Shown here in pieces: positions 34,173 through 45,482 of a DNA stretch of 64,000 nucleotides. The DNA comes from Dromaius novaehollandiae. Lineage: Eukaryota > Chordata > Aves > Casuariiformes > Dromaiidae. The stretch covers positions 70,441,601 through 70,505,600 of the forward strand of contig NC_088102.1 in assembly GCF_036370855.1 (NCBI RefSeq), given 5' to 3'. A program made the translations under genes and the position numbers. The notes under the pieces were generated by a model. It saw only the letters and a program-made list of their open reading frames with translations. It searched no databases and was not told the origin of the DNA. Each line of letters begins with the position of its first letter. Position 1 is the stretch's first letter.

Positions 34173-34640
34173 CCCCGCTGGGCAGCTGCCCTGCTCGGAG
34201 CACGGCTGCGTCGGCCCCTGCGACTCACCATGCGGTGCCGGGGGCTGCCGAAGGCTTTCGTGGCGAAGGAGCACCAAGTCTGCTGAGCTGCACAAGCGCT
34301 CCGGTTTCCCGCACGGGCAGGCTTTCGCTTTCAGAACGGGGCTCTGTTCCCCTCCCTCTCAGGGTGGTGTTACTCTTCCTCTCTGCACCTTTTCTGAGTC
34401 TCTTTTTCTCCCTTTTCTCCCTTTTGTGGCTGCCTCTTTCCCTCTCGGGTCGCAGCTTGCAGCTGGAGGCGCAGAGCCCTGCGAGTGGGCTGAGGCCGGC
34501 GAGCCCAGAAGCCCCTCGCGGTGTCCGGCTGTTGCAGGGTCGGGGGGTTCTGGTGTTATTACCTCTGGGTTTGTTGCCAAGGGGGTTGTTGAAGATGGCT
34601 ACACAGTGTGGTCCCAGCAAGCCAATCTCAGCGCACACTG
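34173..34640 (-). repeat. Block D copy 3
   Basis: Near-identical to 30513-30975 and 29206-29675, with the same CGCATG|GTGAGTCG donor on the minus strand. Here and in copy 2 the minus-strand frame stays open for about 137 codons but begins at GTG, not ATG, and is rich in Arg, Lys and Ser; coding status is doubtful. Confidence 0.6.
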
Positions 34641-35649
34641 GGGGCTAAGGAGCCCTACAAGGCTGCTGGGAGCTCTGTCAAGAGAGAGGAGCAGGTTGAG
34701 GAAGGGGCTGGGCTGAAGAACCGCCTGGGAGACTCCATGCAGCCTGCAGTCCCCTCCGAGCTATTTGCACGCTGCCGACAGCAAAAGGGAGCTGCGGGCA
34801 AACGCCATTTTATCAACGCAGGGGTCTGTTTGCACGGCGGTGTCGAAGATGCAAAAATGGCCCCAGAGCGGCTCTGTGGGAAATGCAGAAGGTGCAGGGT
34901 GTGAAAAGGAAGCGAGGCCGCCGGCGCCTCCCCCAGAGCTCTGGTCTTTGTGCAAAGGCTCCTTATTTTAACGACATTTGGAGATAAAATCTTGTTTGTA
35001 GGAGCAAGGCCGTGCCCCTTGCCACGCGAAGACAAGTCCGACACGAGCGAAAGCTGCTTATCCGATTACAAAGCGTTTAAAAGGGTAAAACCCTACCTTG
35101 GCATGAGTGCGCTATGTTCAAATCCGAAAGCAGATTTGGCTTTTGGTTTTCTGCCACCAGCTCATAATTACAAAGAGTGGCAGCCAAACGAAAAATGTAT
35201 TTTGTATGGAAAGAAACCCAAAACAAAGTCAAACAAAGCCCATCGTAAGCATTGCTGACAGGATCCTCGCGAGCGCCGATTTCCCTGAGTTTCACCGGTC
35301 TTGCAGTGCTGGCGACCAGGTTGCTGCAAGTTCGTTAATGGTAGCAGAGAAATAACTTCAGTCCCGGGGCCGGCGGCACCGACCTGCCGCCTGAATGGGA
35401 GCCCTGCCGGGTTCACGGCCCCGATGCGTCCTCTGAGGTTGTTTCGTAGCTTTTGCCGATTGCCCTTCCTGTGAATTTCCGGCTCATCGGCAGAAAGTTG
35501 TGTCTGTGGTTTGGCAGGTGCTGCTCGCGCCGGGGCGGGGGAAGCGGTTGGGGCCCTCGCCAGCAGGCTGAGATGAAAGCGGGTCGTTACCGGCTGTGAC
35601 ACCAGCTCTCGGCCCCTGTTGCTGCCAGGCTCCTTCCTCCAGCAGCCAG

Positions 35650-36118
35650 CGCATCCCTGTCCCGGGGCATCCCTGTCCCAGGGCATCCCTGTCCCAGAGC
35701 ATCCCTGTCCCAGAGCATCCTTGTCCCAGAGCATCCCTGTCCCAGAGCATCCAGGTCCCAGAGCATCCGTGTCCTAGAGCATCCAGGTCCCAGAGCATCC
35801 CTGTCCCAGAGCATCCTTGTCCCAGCACATCCCTGTCCCAGAGCATCCCTGTCGTAGAGCATCCTTGTCCCAGCGCATCCCTGTCCCAGAGCATCCCTGT
35901 CCTAGAGCATCCCTGTCCCAGTACATCCTGTTCCAGAGCATCCAGGTCCCAGTGCATCCCTGTCCCAGCGTATTCTTGTCCCAGATTCTTGTCCCAGTGC
36001 ATCCCTTCCCAGAGCATCCAGGTCCCAGAGCGTCCTTGTCCCACAGCATCCCTCTCCCAGAGAATCCTTGTCCCAGCACATCCTTGTCCCAGAGCATCTT
36101 GGTCCCAGCGCATCCCTG
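35650..36118. repeat. 16-bp VNTR, long copy
   Basis: About 29 units of the same 16-bp family as 31366-31625, with more variants (CAGGTCCCAG, TTGTCCCAG). The unit-number difference between the two paralogous arrays shows rapid turnover. Confidence 0.9.
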
Positions 36119-36667
36119 TCTCCCAGTATTCCCCAGGGAATACCCCTGCCGCAAAAGCCTGCCGGAGGTGAAGCCTCTTGCATGTTCGGCGCTGGGAGCT
36201 GGAGGAGGACGCGGGATGTTTCAGGGCCCTCCAGCTCTTCCCCTTGCCCTCAAGCACCGCATTTCCCCAGCTGCTTCGGGACGCTTTGCGGTGGTGGTGC
36301 CAGCCTGTAACGAGGGTCGCAGGAAGCCCTGCCGTAGCCGAAACGGTGGGAGCTCCCTGAGGGCCACGACGGCCCCGGGCAGCCCCAGCTGCACCCCCAC
36401 CACGGCCCCGGAGCCCCGGTTAAGCTCAGCCTGGACCTTGGCCCCTCTCTCCTGCACAGACCCCAGAGCTGGCTCCTCGCTCGCCGTGCCTGGGGCTGGC
36501 GGTGGACCCGTCCCGTTCCCCCTTTGCTCTCCCTGTCCGGATGAGCTTCTGCCTCGGCTCAGGATGAGGTGTGAGCATCCCATGGCCTGGAGCTGCTGCG
36601 TTGCTGCCCCGGCAGCGAGTTGGTGGGAGAAAACAGAGCAAGTGCCCCCAAAACTGCCGGAGGGCAG

Positions 36668-38620
36668 GGGAGCCCGGCGCAAGCTCCTTGGCGGGGCAAG
36701 GATGCTTTTCCACACTTTCCCATACCGTGAAGCAAGCGCGAGGCTGCTGTGGGGCGTCTATACCGTTTGACGGCGAAAAGCTTGTGCCATTTTATTGCAT
36801 AAAAGAAGAGGCCGTGGATCAGCTACCGAAGGCAATCAAATAAAGCCAGGAAGCCACCGGGGAAGCTGTCAGGGATTCCCACCTGCCTCGGACGGGGGAT
36901 ATAAATGCTCCGAAGGAAAATGCAAAGGAAATCTTTGAGCCCCCCCAGCATTTGAGGCTCCTTTGCTCCAAGTGCTCCCCAGCAGCAAGAAAACAACCCC
37001 CAAACTGGGGAGGCAGAGCCGTCAGGAGCGAGGGCGAGAGTTTCAGCGGATCAGGATGCTGCTGCGGTACCAGCCATTGCAAAGCCGCAGCCGAGCTGAT
37101 GCCTTCAGCGTCGGCATTGCATCACGCTGCTGCTCGTCTCTCGCCTCGGCTCTTTGTTCCTCTCCCTCCCTGGCTCTGTCTGGCTCCCGAAATCGCACGG
37201 TCGCTCGCGCCGCGATGCGAAAACGTGGCTTAATGCATCCCCCCCTCCCGCGGCGGGTAGCGAAACCAGCAGCATAATAACCCCGGCAAATTTCCCCCCC
37301 CCTCACCGCTCCGCTTCGGAGGAGGAGGGAGACGGCGGCTGTAACCGCAGGCTTGGCAGAGAGCAGATTTCGGCTCGTTTCGTGCTGTCCGTCTGCCCGT
37401 GGGACCGATCCCCGCCGGACCGACCCCACTGCCCCCCATTCCCGTGGGGGAAAGGAGGGTTTGGCGGGGACGGGAGCTGCTCCGTTTGGCCCAAAGGGCC
37501 ATTAAAACCAGGCCCCGGTCTGGTTTATCTGCCAGCACAGATGCAGCCCGAAATGCTGGGAGCGGGGGGGGGTGGAAATCTCCGTGCCGATAGAGGCTGT
37601 GGAGCCCATTTGCAGCCAGGCTCGAGCCATCTCTCTAATTACATCTGTCTGCGCCGCATGTGGCTCCTGGGACGTCTGCATGGATCCGTCTCCCGGAGTT
37701 TCCCCGGAAGCCCGGCGGGACCTGGGGCTGACGGCAGCGGGCAGAGCCAGGCGGGAACGGGGGGGCTGGCGCCAACGGGGATGGAAATGGGGTCTGCGGG
37801 GCCAGCTTGCGGGGGGGGGGGGGGGACACACACACGGCAGCAGCAGGGGAAAAATGGGATGGAAAAGCGATGCGGGAGCGTGGCCGGGTGCAGCCCGGCG
37901 GGGCGTTTCCGTGCCCTCGGCCGGCCCCGGCGCCGCGGCTGGGCGCTCCGGCGCGCATCCCGCTCTCCTGTTGCTCAGGGATGTGGAGGCAGTTGCTAAG
38001 AGACAACGGAAAACGTCAGTATCTGGCCCTCCAGGAAAAAAAAAAAAAAAAAAAAAAAAGGGAAAAAAAAAAAAAGAAAGGAGCCAGGGAGAGAGAGAAA
38101 GAGAGACACACGGGAGGAGGAGGAGGAGGGAAGGAAGGAAGGGAGGCAGGAGGTGGGCAGAAGCCCCGCTCCGCTCGCCAGGCTCGCCAGCAGCCTTCGC
38201 CGCCGCTTGCCGGCCCCCGGGGCCCCGTGAGTACGCTGCCGGCCCGGCAGCCCGCGGCGACGGCGGCGGTGGCGGGGGGGCGGCGGTGGCGGCGGCGCGG
38301 CGGAGGGCCTCGCGGGGGGCCGGCGGCGGGCGCCCGGGCGAGATGGCGGGGGCAGGATGGAGCCCGGCTTCTCTGTGTCCCGCAGGCGGCCGCCGAGCAG
38401 CCCCAGCGGACGGCGTCGGGCCCCGGCATGTCGCCGCCGTAGCCGGCGGCGCGGCCTCGGGCCTGGCGGGCCCGGCGGGGCAGGCCGCGGCCCGGCGGCG
38501 CCCCTTCCTCGGGCCCCGGCATGGCGGCCGCCGGCCCGGGCGCCGCGGGCGAGGGGCGCCGGCGCTGAGGCCCGGCGGCCCGGCGGCATGGCGGGGGCCG
38601 GGCGCTGAGCGGGGCCCCCT

Positions 38621-38660
<40 letters not shown>
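36668..38660. promoter_or_regulatory. LRRC55: LRRC55 upstream region with CpG island
   Basis: No coding exon was recognised. From about 37150 on the DNA becomes CpG-rich, and from 38170 to 38660 it is extremely GC-rich with GGC-triplet runs right up to the LRRC55 ATG. A purine tract (38032-38160) interrupts it. The LRRC55 reading frame is open far upstream, but the extension is low-complexity and unlike any known LRRC55 N-terminus, so it is treated as 5' UTR or promoter. Confidence 0.5.
38032..38160. repeat. Polypurine tract
   Basis: Two long A runs, then AGGGAGAGAGAAAGAGAGA-type and GGAGGAGGA-type purine repeats, about 130 bp with almost no pyrimidines on the plus strand, 500 bp upstream of the LRRC55 ATG. 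Confidence 0.85.
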
Positions 38661-38661
<1 letters not shown>

Positions 38662-39602
38662 TGCTGCTGAGCCCCTTGCTGGTGGCGGCGGCGGCCTTGG
38701 CGGGGGCCGGGGCGAGCTGCCCGGCGCTCTGCACCTGCCGGGCCCAGGCGGTGGACTGCAGCGGGCAGCGGCTCTTCTCGGTGCCGCCCGAGCTGCCGCT
38801 GGACACGGGCAACCTCAGCCTGGCGCACAACCGCATCGCCCGCATCCCGCCGGGCTACCTGGCCTGCTACGGCGAGCTGCGGGTGCTCGACCTGCGCAAC
38901 AACTCGCTGGCCGAGCTGCCCGCCGGCCTCTTCCTCGCCGCCACCCGCCTGGCCCACCTCGACCTCAGCTACAACAACTTCAGCCACGTGGCGGCCGACA
39001 TGTTCCTGGAGGCCCGCGGCCTGGTGCGCCTCGACCTCAGCCACAACCCGGGCCTCCGCAAGGTGCACCCCCAGGCTTTCCGGGGGCTGGCGCAGCTGCG
39101 GGACCTCGACCTCAGCTACGGCGCCCTGGGCGCCCTCAGCCTGGAGGCCCTGGAGGGGCTGCCGGGCCTGGTGGCCCTGCACATCGGCGGCAACCCCTGG
39201 GTGTGCGGCTGCACCATGGAGCCCTTCCTCAAGTGGCTGAGGAGCCGCGTCCAGCGCTGCAGCTCGGGTAGGCGCCGGCGGGGCGGCCGGGGCGGGTGGG
39301 GTGGGCTGCAACGCGGGGCGGCACCGCCGACGCCGCTCCCCCCCCCCCCCCTCCCCGCCGCCGCAGATTCGCAGCTGGCCGAGTGCCGGGCTCCCCCCGA
39401 GGTGGAGGGCGCCCCGCTGTTCTCCTTGACGGAGGAGAGCTTCAAGGCCTGCCACCTCACCCTGACGCTGGACGACTACCTCTTCATCGCCTTCGTGGGC
39501 TTCGTGGTCTCCATCGCCTCCGTGGCCACCAACTTCTTGCTGGGCATCACGGCCAACTGCTGCCACCGCTGGAGCAAAGCCAGCGAGGACGAGGAGATCT
39601 AG
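38661..39602 (+). CDS. LRRC55: LRRC55, BK-channel auxiliary gamma subunit, 280 aa
   Basis: Single-pass leucine-rich-repeat protein that shifts voltage gating of the BK (KCNMA1) potassium channel in the plasma membrane. Exons 38661-39267 and 39367-39602, splitting the aspartate codon before SQLAEC; the two-exon layout matches the mammalian gene. Visible: signal peptide (about 1-19), cysteine-rich LRRNT (CPALCTC), about five LRRs with [24 protein letters not shown] and [13 protein letters not shown] beginning NPWVCGC, acidic linker, transmembrane helix (about 240-263) and short tail ending SEDEEI. The C-terminal 60 residues are nearly identical to human LRRC55. Start chosen at the ATG before the signal peptide; human has a short extra N-terminus not seen here. 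The 99-bp intron is in frame and lacks a stop, so retention would add 33 residues. Confidence 0.96.
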
Positions 39603-40719
39603 GTACCGCCGCCGCCCGGCCCCGGCCCTCATGCCGCCCTCCTCCTCCCTCCTCCCCTCCTCTTCCTCCCCCCCCCCCGCAAAAAAAGCCAAGCCCGGGG
39701 CGGCCGGGCAAAGCTGCCACAAAGCCCAGCTTTGCCCCAAAAGCGGTGCCAGCGGGGGGGGGGGGCCGGGCCGTGGGGCGCCCTGGCGAGTGGCCCCCCC
39801 CCGGCGGCACCGAAGCCTCCCAAACCATGGCCCGGTGGGGGGGGTGGGGGACTTGCAGCCGCCTTTCCCCTGCGCCTTTTTTTCCCTCGGGAAGTTTGGC
39901 CTAGGTGTAGGAGCGGAGCAGGCGCCGGATGCCGCCGGGAGGCCTGGGGAGCGCGGAGGAGCCCGGCGGCCGGAACTGGAAAGCCAGGAGGCGAAAGAAA
40001 CTCAAAAAAAACCCAAAAAAGGGGAAAAAAAAGCAAAGAAAAACGAAGCAAAGCAAAGCACCGCTCCGCCCTCCCGGGACAGCCGCCTTTCCCGCGTTTG
40101 CCGGTCCCTGCAGCTGCTCCGGCAGCCGGCGCGCGCCGGGCTAATCAACCAGGAGCCTTTAATTGCCGGCTCGGTCCGTCCCGCTCCTTCCCCGGCCCCG
40201 GGCCCCGCCGGCCTCCCCCCATTTCGGGGAGCACTGGGGTGTCCCGGGTTGCTTTGCCGAGGAAGCCCAGCAAACGGAGCGAGGACGGGGCCGAGCAGAG
40301 TCCTCCCTCGAGGTATTTCCTTGCCCCCCCCTCCGTGTAGCCGGCGTGTCTCAGCAGAGCCTATACGTGCGCGTGGCTTAAAATCCAGCCGAACGGACGA
40401 AAAAACAAATGAACAAGCCAGAAAACAGGCGAAGAGGCGACGCGCCGGCTCGGCGACTCCACCACTGAGACCGGGCTGCCCGACCACCGAGCATCTCCAG
40501 GCCCCGGCGTCTCCAGCGGCCGGTCCCGCGGGCTAAGCGGGCGCCTTGGCGTCACCCGTCCCCAGGCTCAGCCGGCCGGGACCCCACAGCCGCGGGGGAG
40601 AAAAGGGGGGGCCATGAAACCGGGGCCACTCCGTTTTACGGGCCCCACGGCCTCGCTCGGGCTCTCGGCCCGCTCACCGGGTGGCCCAGTGCTGCTGCGG
40701 GGGGGACGTTGCACCCGTG

Positions 40720-41300
40720 GGGAGGTTGCAACCACCGGAGGTTGCACCCACGGCGAGGCTGCAGCCGCGGCAAGATTACACCCACGGTGAGGTGGCACCC
40801 GGGGTGACGTGGCACCCACGGTGAGGTGGCACCCCATGGTGAGGTTGCACCCACGGCGTGGTTGTATCTATGGTGAGGTTGCACCCACGGTGAGGTTGCA
40901 CCTATAGTGAGGTTGCACCCCAAGGTGAGGTTGCACCCCATGGCGAGGTTGCACCCCATGGCGAGGTTGCACCCATGGCGAGGTTGCACCCATGGTGATG
41001 CTGCACCCCATGGCAAGGTTGCACCCCATGGCGAGGTTGCACCCCATGGTGAGGTTGCACCCATGGTGATGCTGCACCCCATGGCAAGGTTGCACCCCAT
41101 GGCGAGGTTGCACCCCATGGCGAGGTTGCACCCATGGTGATGCTGCACCCCATGGCGAGGTTGCACCCATGGCAAGGTTGCACCCCATGGCGAGGTTGCA
41201 CCCATGGTGATGCTGCACCCCATGGCAAGGTTGCACCCCATGGCGAGGTTGCACCCATGGCGAGGTTGCACCCATGGCGAGGCTGCACCCAGCGCAAGGC
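40720..41300. repeat. 17-18-bp minisatellite with higher-order structure
   Basis: Units close to GAGGTTGCACCCCATGGC. Within the array a longer module containing TGATGCTGCACCCCATGGCAAG recurs about four times, so single units have been amplified as groups. The left end (40720-40900) is more diverged, the centre most uniform. Confidence 0.9.
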
Positions 41301-41585
41301 TGGGCCCCACGAGCCCCGTCCCCGCGGGGGGGGCAGCCACCCACCGGCGCGGTGGCCCGACGAAGGGGGTTTCTTCTTCCGGCGCTTTTGTACATCAGCC
41401 CGTCTTCGCCGGACCCAAACGTCCCTGGACGGCCCGGGAGCAGGGCGCTGCGGGAGCCCACGCCGCGGCGGAGCGGGGAGCGGGGGGGTCCTGGGGGTGC
41501 CGGTGCGTCCCGCGCTGCGCTGGGGGGGGGGGGGGGGGGGTCGAGCTGGGGGGGGGCTCGCGGCGTGTGGGTGCTGCCGGCGTGT

Positions 41586-42240
41586 CTCCTCCTCCCCCGC
41601 GTCCTCCTCCTCCTCTTCTTCCTTTTTTTCTTTTCCTTTTTCTTCTTTTTGTTTTTGTTTTTCTTTTTTCTTTCTTTTTTCTTTTTCCTTTTTCTTTTTT
41701 CTTTTATTTTTCTTTTATTTTTCCTTTGTTTCTTTCTCCCCCTTTCTTCCTTTCCTTTCCTTTCCTTTCCTTTCCTTTCCTTTCCTTTCCTTTCCTTTCC
41801 CCTTTTCAGTTTTCCTCTGTGTATTTCTGTATTTTTCTTCTTTTTTCTTTTTGCTCTCCTTTTCTTTCTTTCTCTTCGCTTTCTCTCTTTCTCTTCTTTT
41901 TCTCTTTCTTTCAGTCTTTCTTTTTTCTTTTTCTCTCCATTTTTCTTTTTCTTTGTTTTCTTTCTCTTTCTTCTTTCTTTTTTCTTTTTCTTTTTTCTTT
42001 CTCTTTCTTCTTTCTCTTTCTCTCTTTCTTTCTTTTTCTTTCTTTTTCTTTTTCTTTTTGTTTTTCTTTTTCTTTTTCTTTTTCTTCTTTCTCTTTTCTC
42101 TTTCCTTTTCCTTCTTTCTTTCATTCATTCATTCCTTCTTCCTCTTTTTCTTCTATTCTCCTTCTTTTTTCTCTTTTCCTCTCTCTCTCCTCCTCTCGGG
42201 CTCTCTTTCCCTCTCTGTCTCTCTCTTTCTTCCCTTTCTT
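41586..42240. repeat. ~650-bp polypyrimidine tract with (TTTCC)n core
   Basis: Almost only T and C on the plus strand, mainly TTTCTTTTTC motifs, with a regular (TTTCC)n pentanucleotide core at about 41748-41800 and CATTCATTC near 42120. Such homopurine-homopyrimidine mirror tracts can form triplex DNA. It gives long lysine/arginine-rich (minus) or Phe/Ser-rich (plus) false open frames. Confidence 0.93.
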
Positions 42241-44187
42241 TCCACGCCGCCCCGCGCGTCGGTGAGCGGAGAGGGGGGAAAACCGAGCTGGGGGGGGGGA
42301 AAGGAAAACCCCCCGACCCTTTGTACGGAGCACATTTTATAAACACGATCTTTTGCAACCGTGGCGCCTTGTCCCGGGCCGTGTGTGCGGCGGCGGCGGG
42401 CGCCCTGCCTCAGTTTCCCCACCCGGCAGGAAGGGGCCGGGGGGGGGGGGTCGGGGGGGGGGGGTGCAGCCTGCAGAAGCCATTAGCCGCCTTGTTGCTC
42501 CCGGCGCTTCCTGTTATTCCCGGGCAGCAGCTCCCGGCGGCCCGGGGGGGCCAAGTGGCGGCCGGCTCAGCGGCCCTGGGCGCCGCCGCAGAAAATAATA
42601 ATAATAATAATAATTTTTCCCCCTTTTTTGCCCGACTCTCTGCTCGCGTTGCCACCGAGCCGCTGGCCTTCGGAGCCGCGCTGGCTGCCCAGCGATGCCG
42701 GCTCCCCGGCGAGCTGTTTGCCCCGTTGTTTCGGGTGAAACCCCCTCCGCTTGACGGCCCAGTGTGGTTTTAACACCCCGGGCCCCCCCCGCCGCCGGGC
42801 CATTTGCCGCCGGCAGCCGAGTGTGAAAGCCGCCCCCCTCCCCAATTGTGGGGAAAAATCCCACCTGGCTGTTCCCCCCCCCCCCCCGACTTGGGCGGCC
42901 CACGAGCATCGCCCGGCGCTTCGAGGCCTGGTGCAGCCATCCGTCCCGTCCCCCCCCCCGGCCCGGCGGCCTCCCCCCGCGCTGCCGCAGGAAGGCACCG
43001 CCGCCCTTATCTCCTTCCGACGGGCGCCCCCGGCCCCTTCCCGCCGCGCGGCCTTGGCGCTTTCTCAAGTGTCCCCCCCCCGCTCCGCCATCCCCGTCCC
43101 CCCCCCCCGGGAGATGCGGCGCGGCGTTTCCCTCCGCCAAGGGAAAGGGAAACCGCGCCGAGGCGGATAGAAAGTGCGCGGCTGCCGGCGCTGCTGGCCG
43201 GGCGCCCGGCATCCTCTTCCTCGCCGGCTGCTCCCGGCCTTGGGGGGGGGGGGGTGGCCCCAAAAACACCATCGCTCCGACCCTCCGCTTGGGACGGCTG
43301 CAAGAAGAAGGCACCGAACGTGGAGCAGCGACGTCTCCATTTGGGAAAAGCGGTGAAAATTGGTCGCTTTCCCATAAACCCCGTTTGCACCGGGGCGGAT
43401 ACGGGGCGATGCTCCGGCCTCCGAATCCCGGAGCGAGGATGCAGCCGGGGGGGGGGACACGCAGGGCCGTTGTTGTTCAAGCCGGAGGGCTTCCTTAATC
43501 AAGTCGCAGGAACAGCGTCGTTCCCCAAGGAGCCGTGAAGTTGGCTCCTCCGGAGCCGAAAATTAGGTCATGGCAAGTCGGAAGGTGAAAATAAAGCCCC
43601 CCCGCCAAAAAAAGCAGCCGCCGGGCCATTGGGGCGAAGGGAAGCGGCGCGACCGTCCCGCATCCTCTCGTCCTCTCCGAGCGGGAACAAAGGGCCGGGC
43701 CGGGCCCTAGCGAGCGGCCCAAGGGGGGAAACGGCGGATCGGGCCGAGATTTATTTCGAGCCAACGCCAGGAAGCCCCCCCCCCCCCCCCGGGGGCTGCA
43801 GATTAAGACGAGGAAGAGCATTTTTTTGGTGGCTCATCAGAAAATAAGGATAATCATCGTCGTGGGCCGGGGCTCCGGCTCCCGGCAGGGTTTAGCTCCG
43901 TAATGCAAATCCCCCCCCCCCCCGGGGCTGTTTGGTGCTCGGATAAGGGCCGAAAATGGGATTTGCGGCAGCCCCCCCCCCCCGAAAGGCGGCCGGCCGC
44001 GGCTGCCCTGGCCCCGCTGAGAGGTGCCCGGCTCTTTCCCCGGCTCTTTGGGGCCGCAAATGTTTGTGTTTCCCCGTGGGGGGGTCGGGGGGGGGGGTGC
44101 ACGCGTGTGCAAACCCCGCAGCGCGGCACCTGGGCGCACACGTGCGTGCAAAGCCGCAGCGCAATGCAAGCGCACGCAGCCCCCGCG

Positions 44188-44191
44188 GTGC

Positions 44192-44254
<63 letters not shown>

Positions 44255-44430
44255 GCTACAGTGCAATGCGCGCACACACACGTGCACGCACAACCCCGTG
44301 CAACACACACCTGCAAACCCCGCGGTGCAATGCACACACACGCATGCATGCGTGCAACCCCCCCCCCCCCGTGCAACACACGCAACCCCCTCAGTGCAAC
44401 AGGCACATGCAAGCGTGCAGACCCGCCGCA

Positions 44431-44468
<38 letters not shown>

Positions 44469-44651
44469 GCGTGCAAGCCCCGGTGCCACACGCACGCACG
44501 TGCAAACCCCACGGTGCGGCACGCGCGTGCAAGCCCCAGTGCAACAAACACACGTGCACGCACGCATGCAAACCCCAGTGCAACACACACGTGCAACCCC
44601 CACGGTGCAACATGCACACACACACACACACACGTGCAACCCCCACAGCGC

Positions 44652-44705
<54 letters not shown>

Positions 44706-44863
44706 CACGCACGCATGCATGCATGCATGCAAACCCTGGTGCAACACACGCACACATGCACACACCCCCCAGTGCAACACACGCACACACAAATACACAC
44801 ACACACACGCACACAACCCCCACAGCGCAATACACACACACGCACACATGCAAACCTCGGTGC

Positions 44864-44924
<61 letters not shown>

Positions 44925-44993
44925 GCAAACCCCACGGTGCAACATGCACCCCACACACACACACACACACGCATGCATGCAAACTTTAGTGCA

Positions 44994-45024
<31 letters not shown>

Positions 45025-45039
45025 TGCAAACCTCAGTGC

Positions 45040-45102
<63 letters not shown>

Positions 45103-45169
45103 GCAAACCCCACGGTGCAACATGCACCCCCCCCCCCCCACACACACGCATGCATGCAAACTCTAGTGC

Positions 45170-45233
<64 letters not shown>

Positions 45234-45240
45234 GCGCACT
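44188..45240. repeat. ~1-kb compound CA-repeat array
   Basis: At least seven long (AC)n runs separated by related spacers of the form GTGCAACACAC and GCATGCAAACC, so the whole is a minisatellite whose units contain microsatellites. Alternating purine-pyrimidine DNA of this length can adopt Z-form. It starts about 140 bp downstream of the APLNR polyadenylation signal. Confidence 0.93.
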
Positions 45241-45398
45241 ACGCACACCCGCACGCGTGCAAACCCCGGTGCAACACGCACACACGACCGCTGCGGTGCA
45301 CCGCGCCACCCGCCGACCCCTCTCCCTTCCCCCCCCCCCCCAACTCTCCGGCGAGGGAACTGGCCGCATCCTGCTCCTTTCCGTAACCAAAACCTCCG

Positions 45399-45404
45399 TT
45401 TATT
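45399..45404 (-). terminator. APLNR: APLNR polyadenylation signal
   Basis: TTTATT on the plus strand, AATAAA on the minus strand, about 80 bp after the APLNR stop codon, implying a very short 3' UTR. A longer alternative would have to cross the CA array. Confidence 0.55.
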
Positions 45405-45482
45405 TGCCAGCAAAGCCGCGCCACCCCCGAACCCCGAACCCCCCCCGGCGCGGCGGGGAGGGGGGCTGGCCGCGGGGGCCGC

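Larger units (their letters stand above)
32848..36667. repeat. Segmental duplication block 3 (contains second PYD exon)
   Basis: The left part (32848-34640) matches the first PYD exon, its flank, array A and block D copy 1 (about 27950-29675). The right part (33455-36667) matches block 2. The order is PYD exon, minisatellite array C, block D copy 3, a shared ~200 bp, an extra 620 bp, the dispersed repeat, the 16-bp VNTR and a shared tail. Near-identity outside the arrays points to a recent origin or ongoing gene conversion. Confidence 0.85.
39603..45380. other. Region between LRRC55 and APLNR (convergent), repeat-dominated
   Basis: Contains the LRRC55 3' UTR (an AATAAA lies near 43587, end not certain) and three large low-complexity tracts listed separately, with GC-rich unique DNA between. 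A short (AAT)n array is at about 42594-42614. No further gene recognised; the long open frames here come from the repeats. Confidence 0.6.

Noticed and set aside
29206-34640. 137-codon minus-strand frame in block D as a new protein family
   Set aside because: No ATG in the two open copies, a stop in the third, and low-complexity composition; kept only as a possible noncoding exon.
37572-38660. Long N-terminal extension of LRRC55
   Set aside because: The frame is open only through GC-rich and A-rich low-complexity DNA; the signal peptide starts at the 38661 ATG as in the family.
40868-42124. Lysine/arginine/glutamate-rich protein of about 400 residues on the minus strand
   Set aside because: Direct translation of the polypyrimidine tract and the minisatellite beside it.
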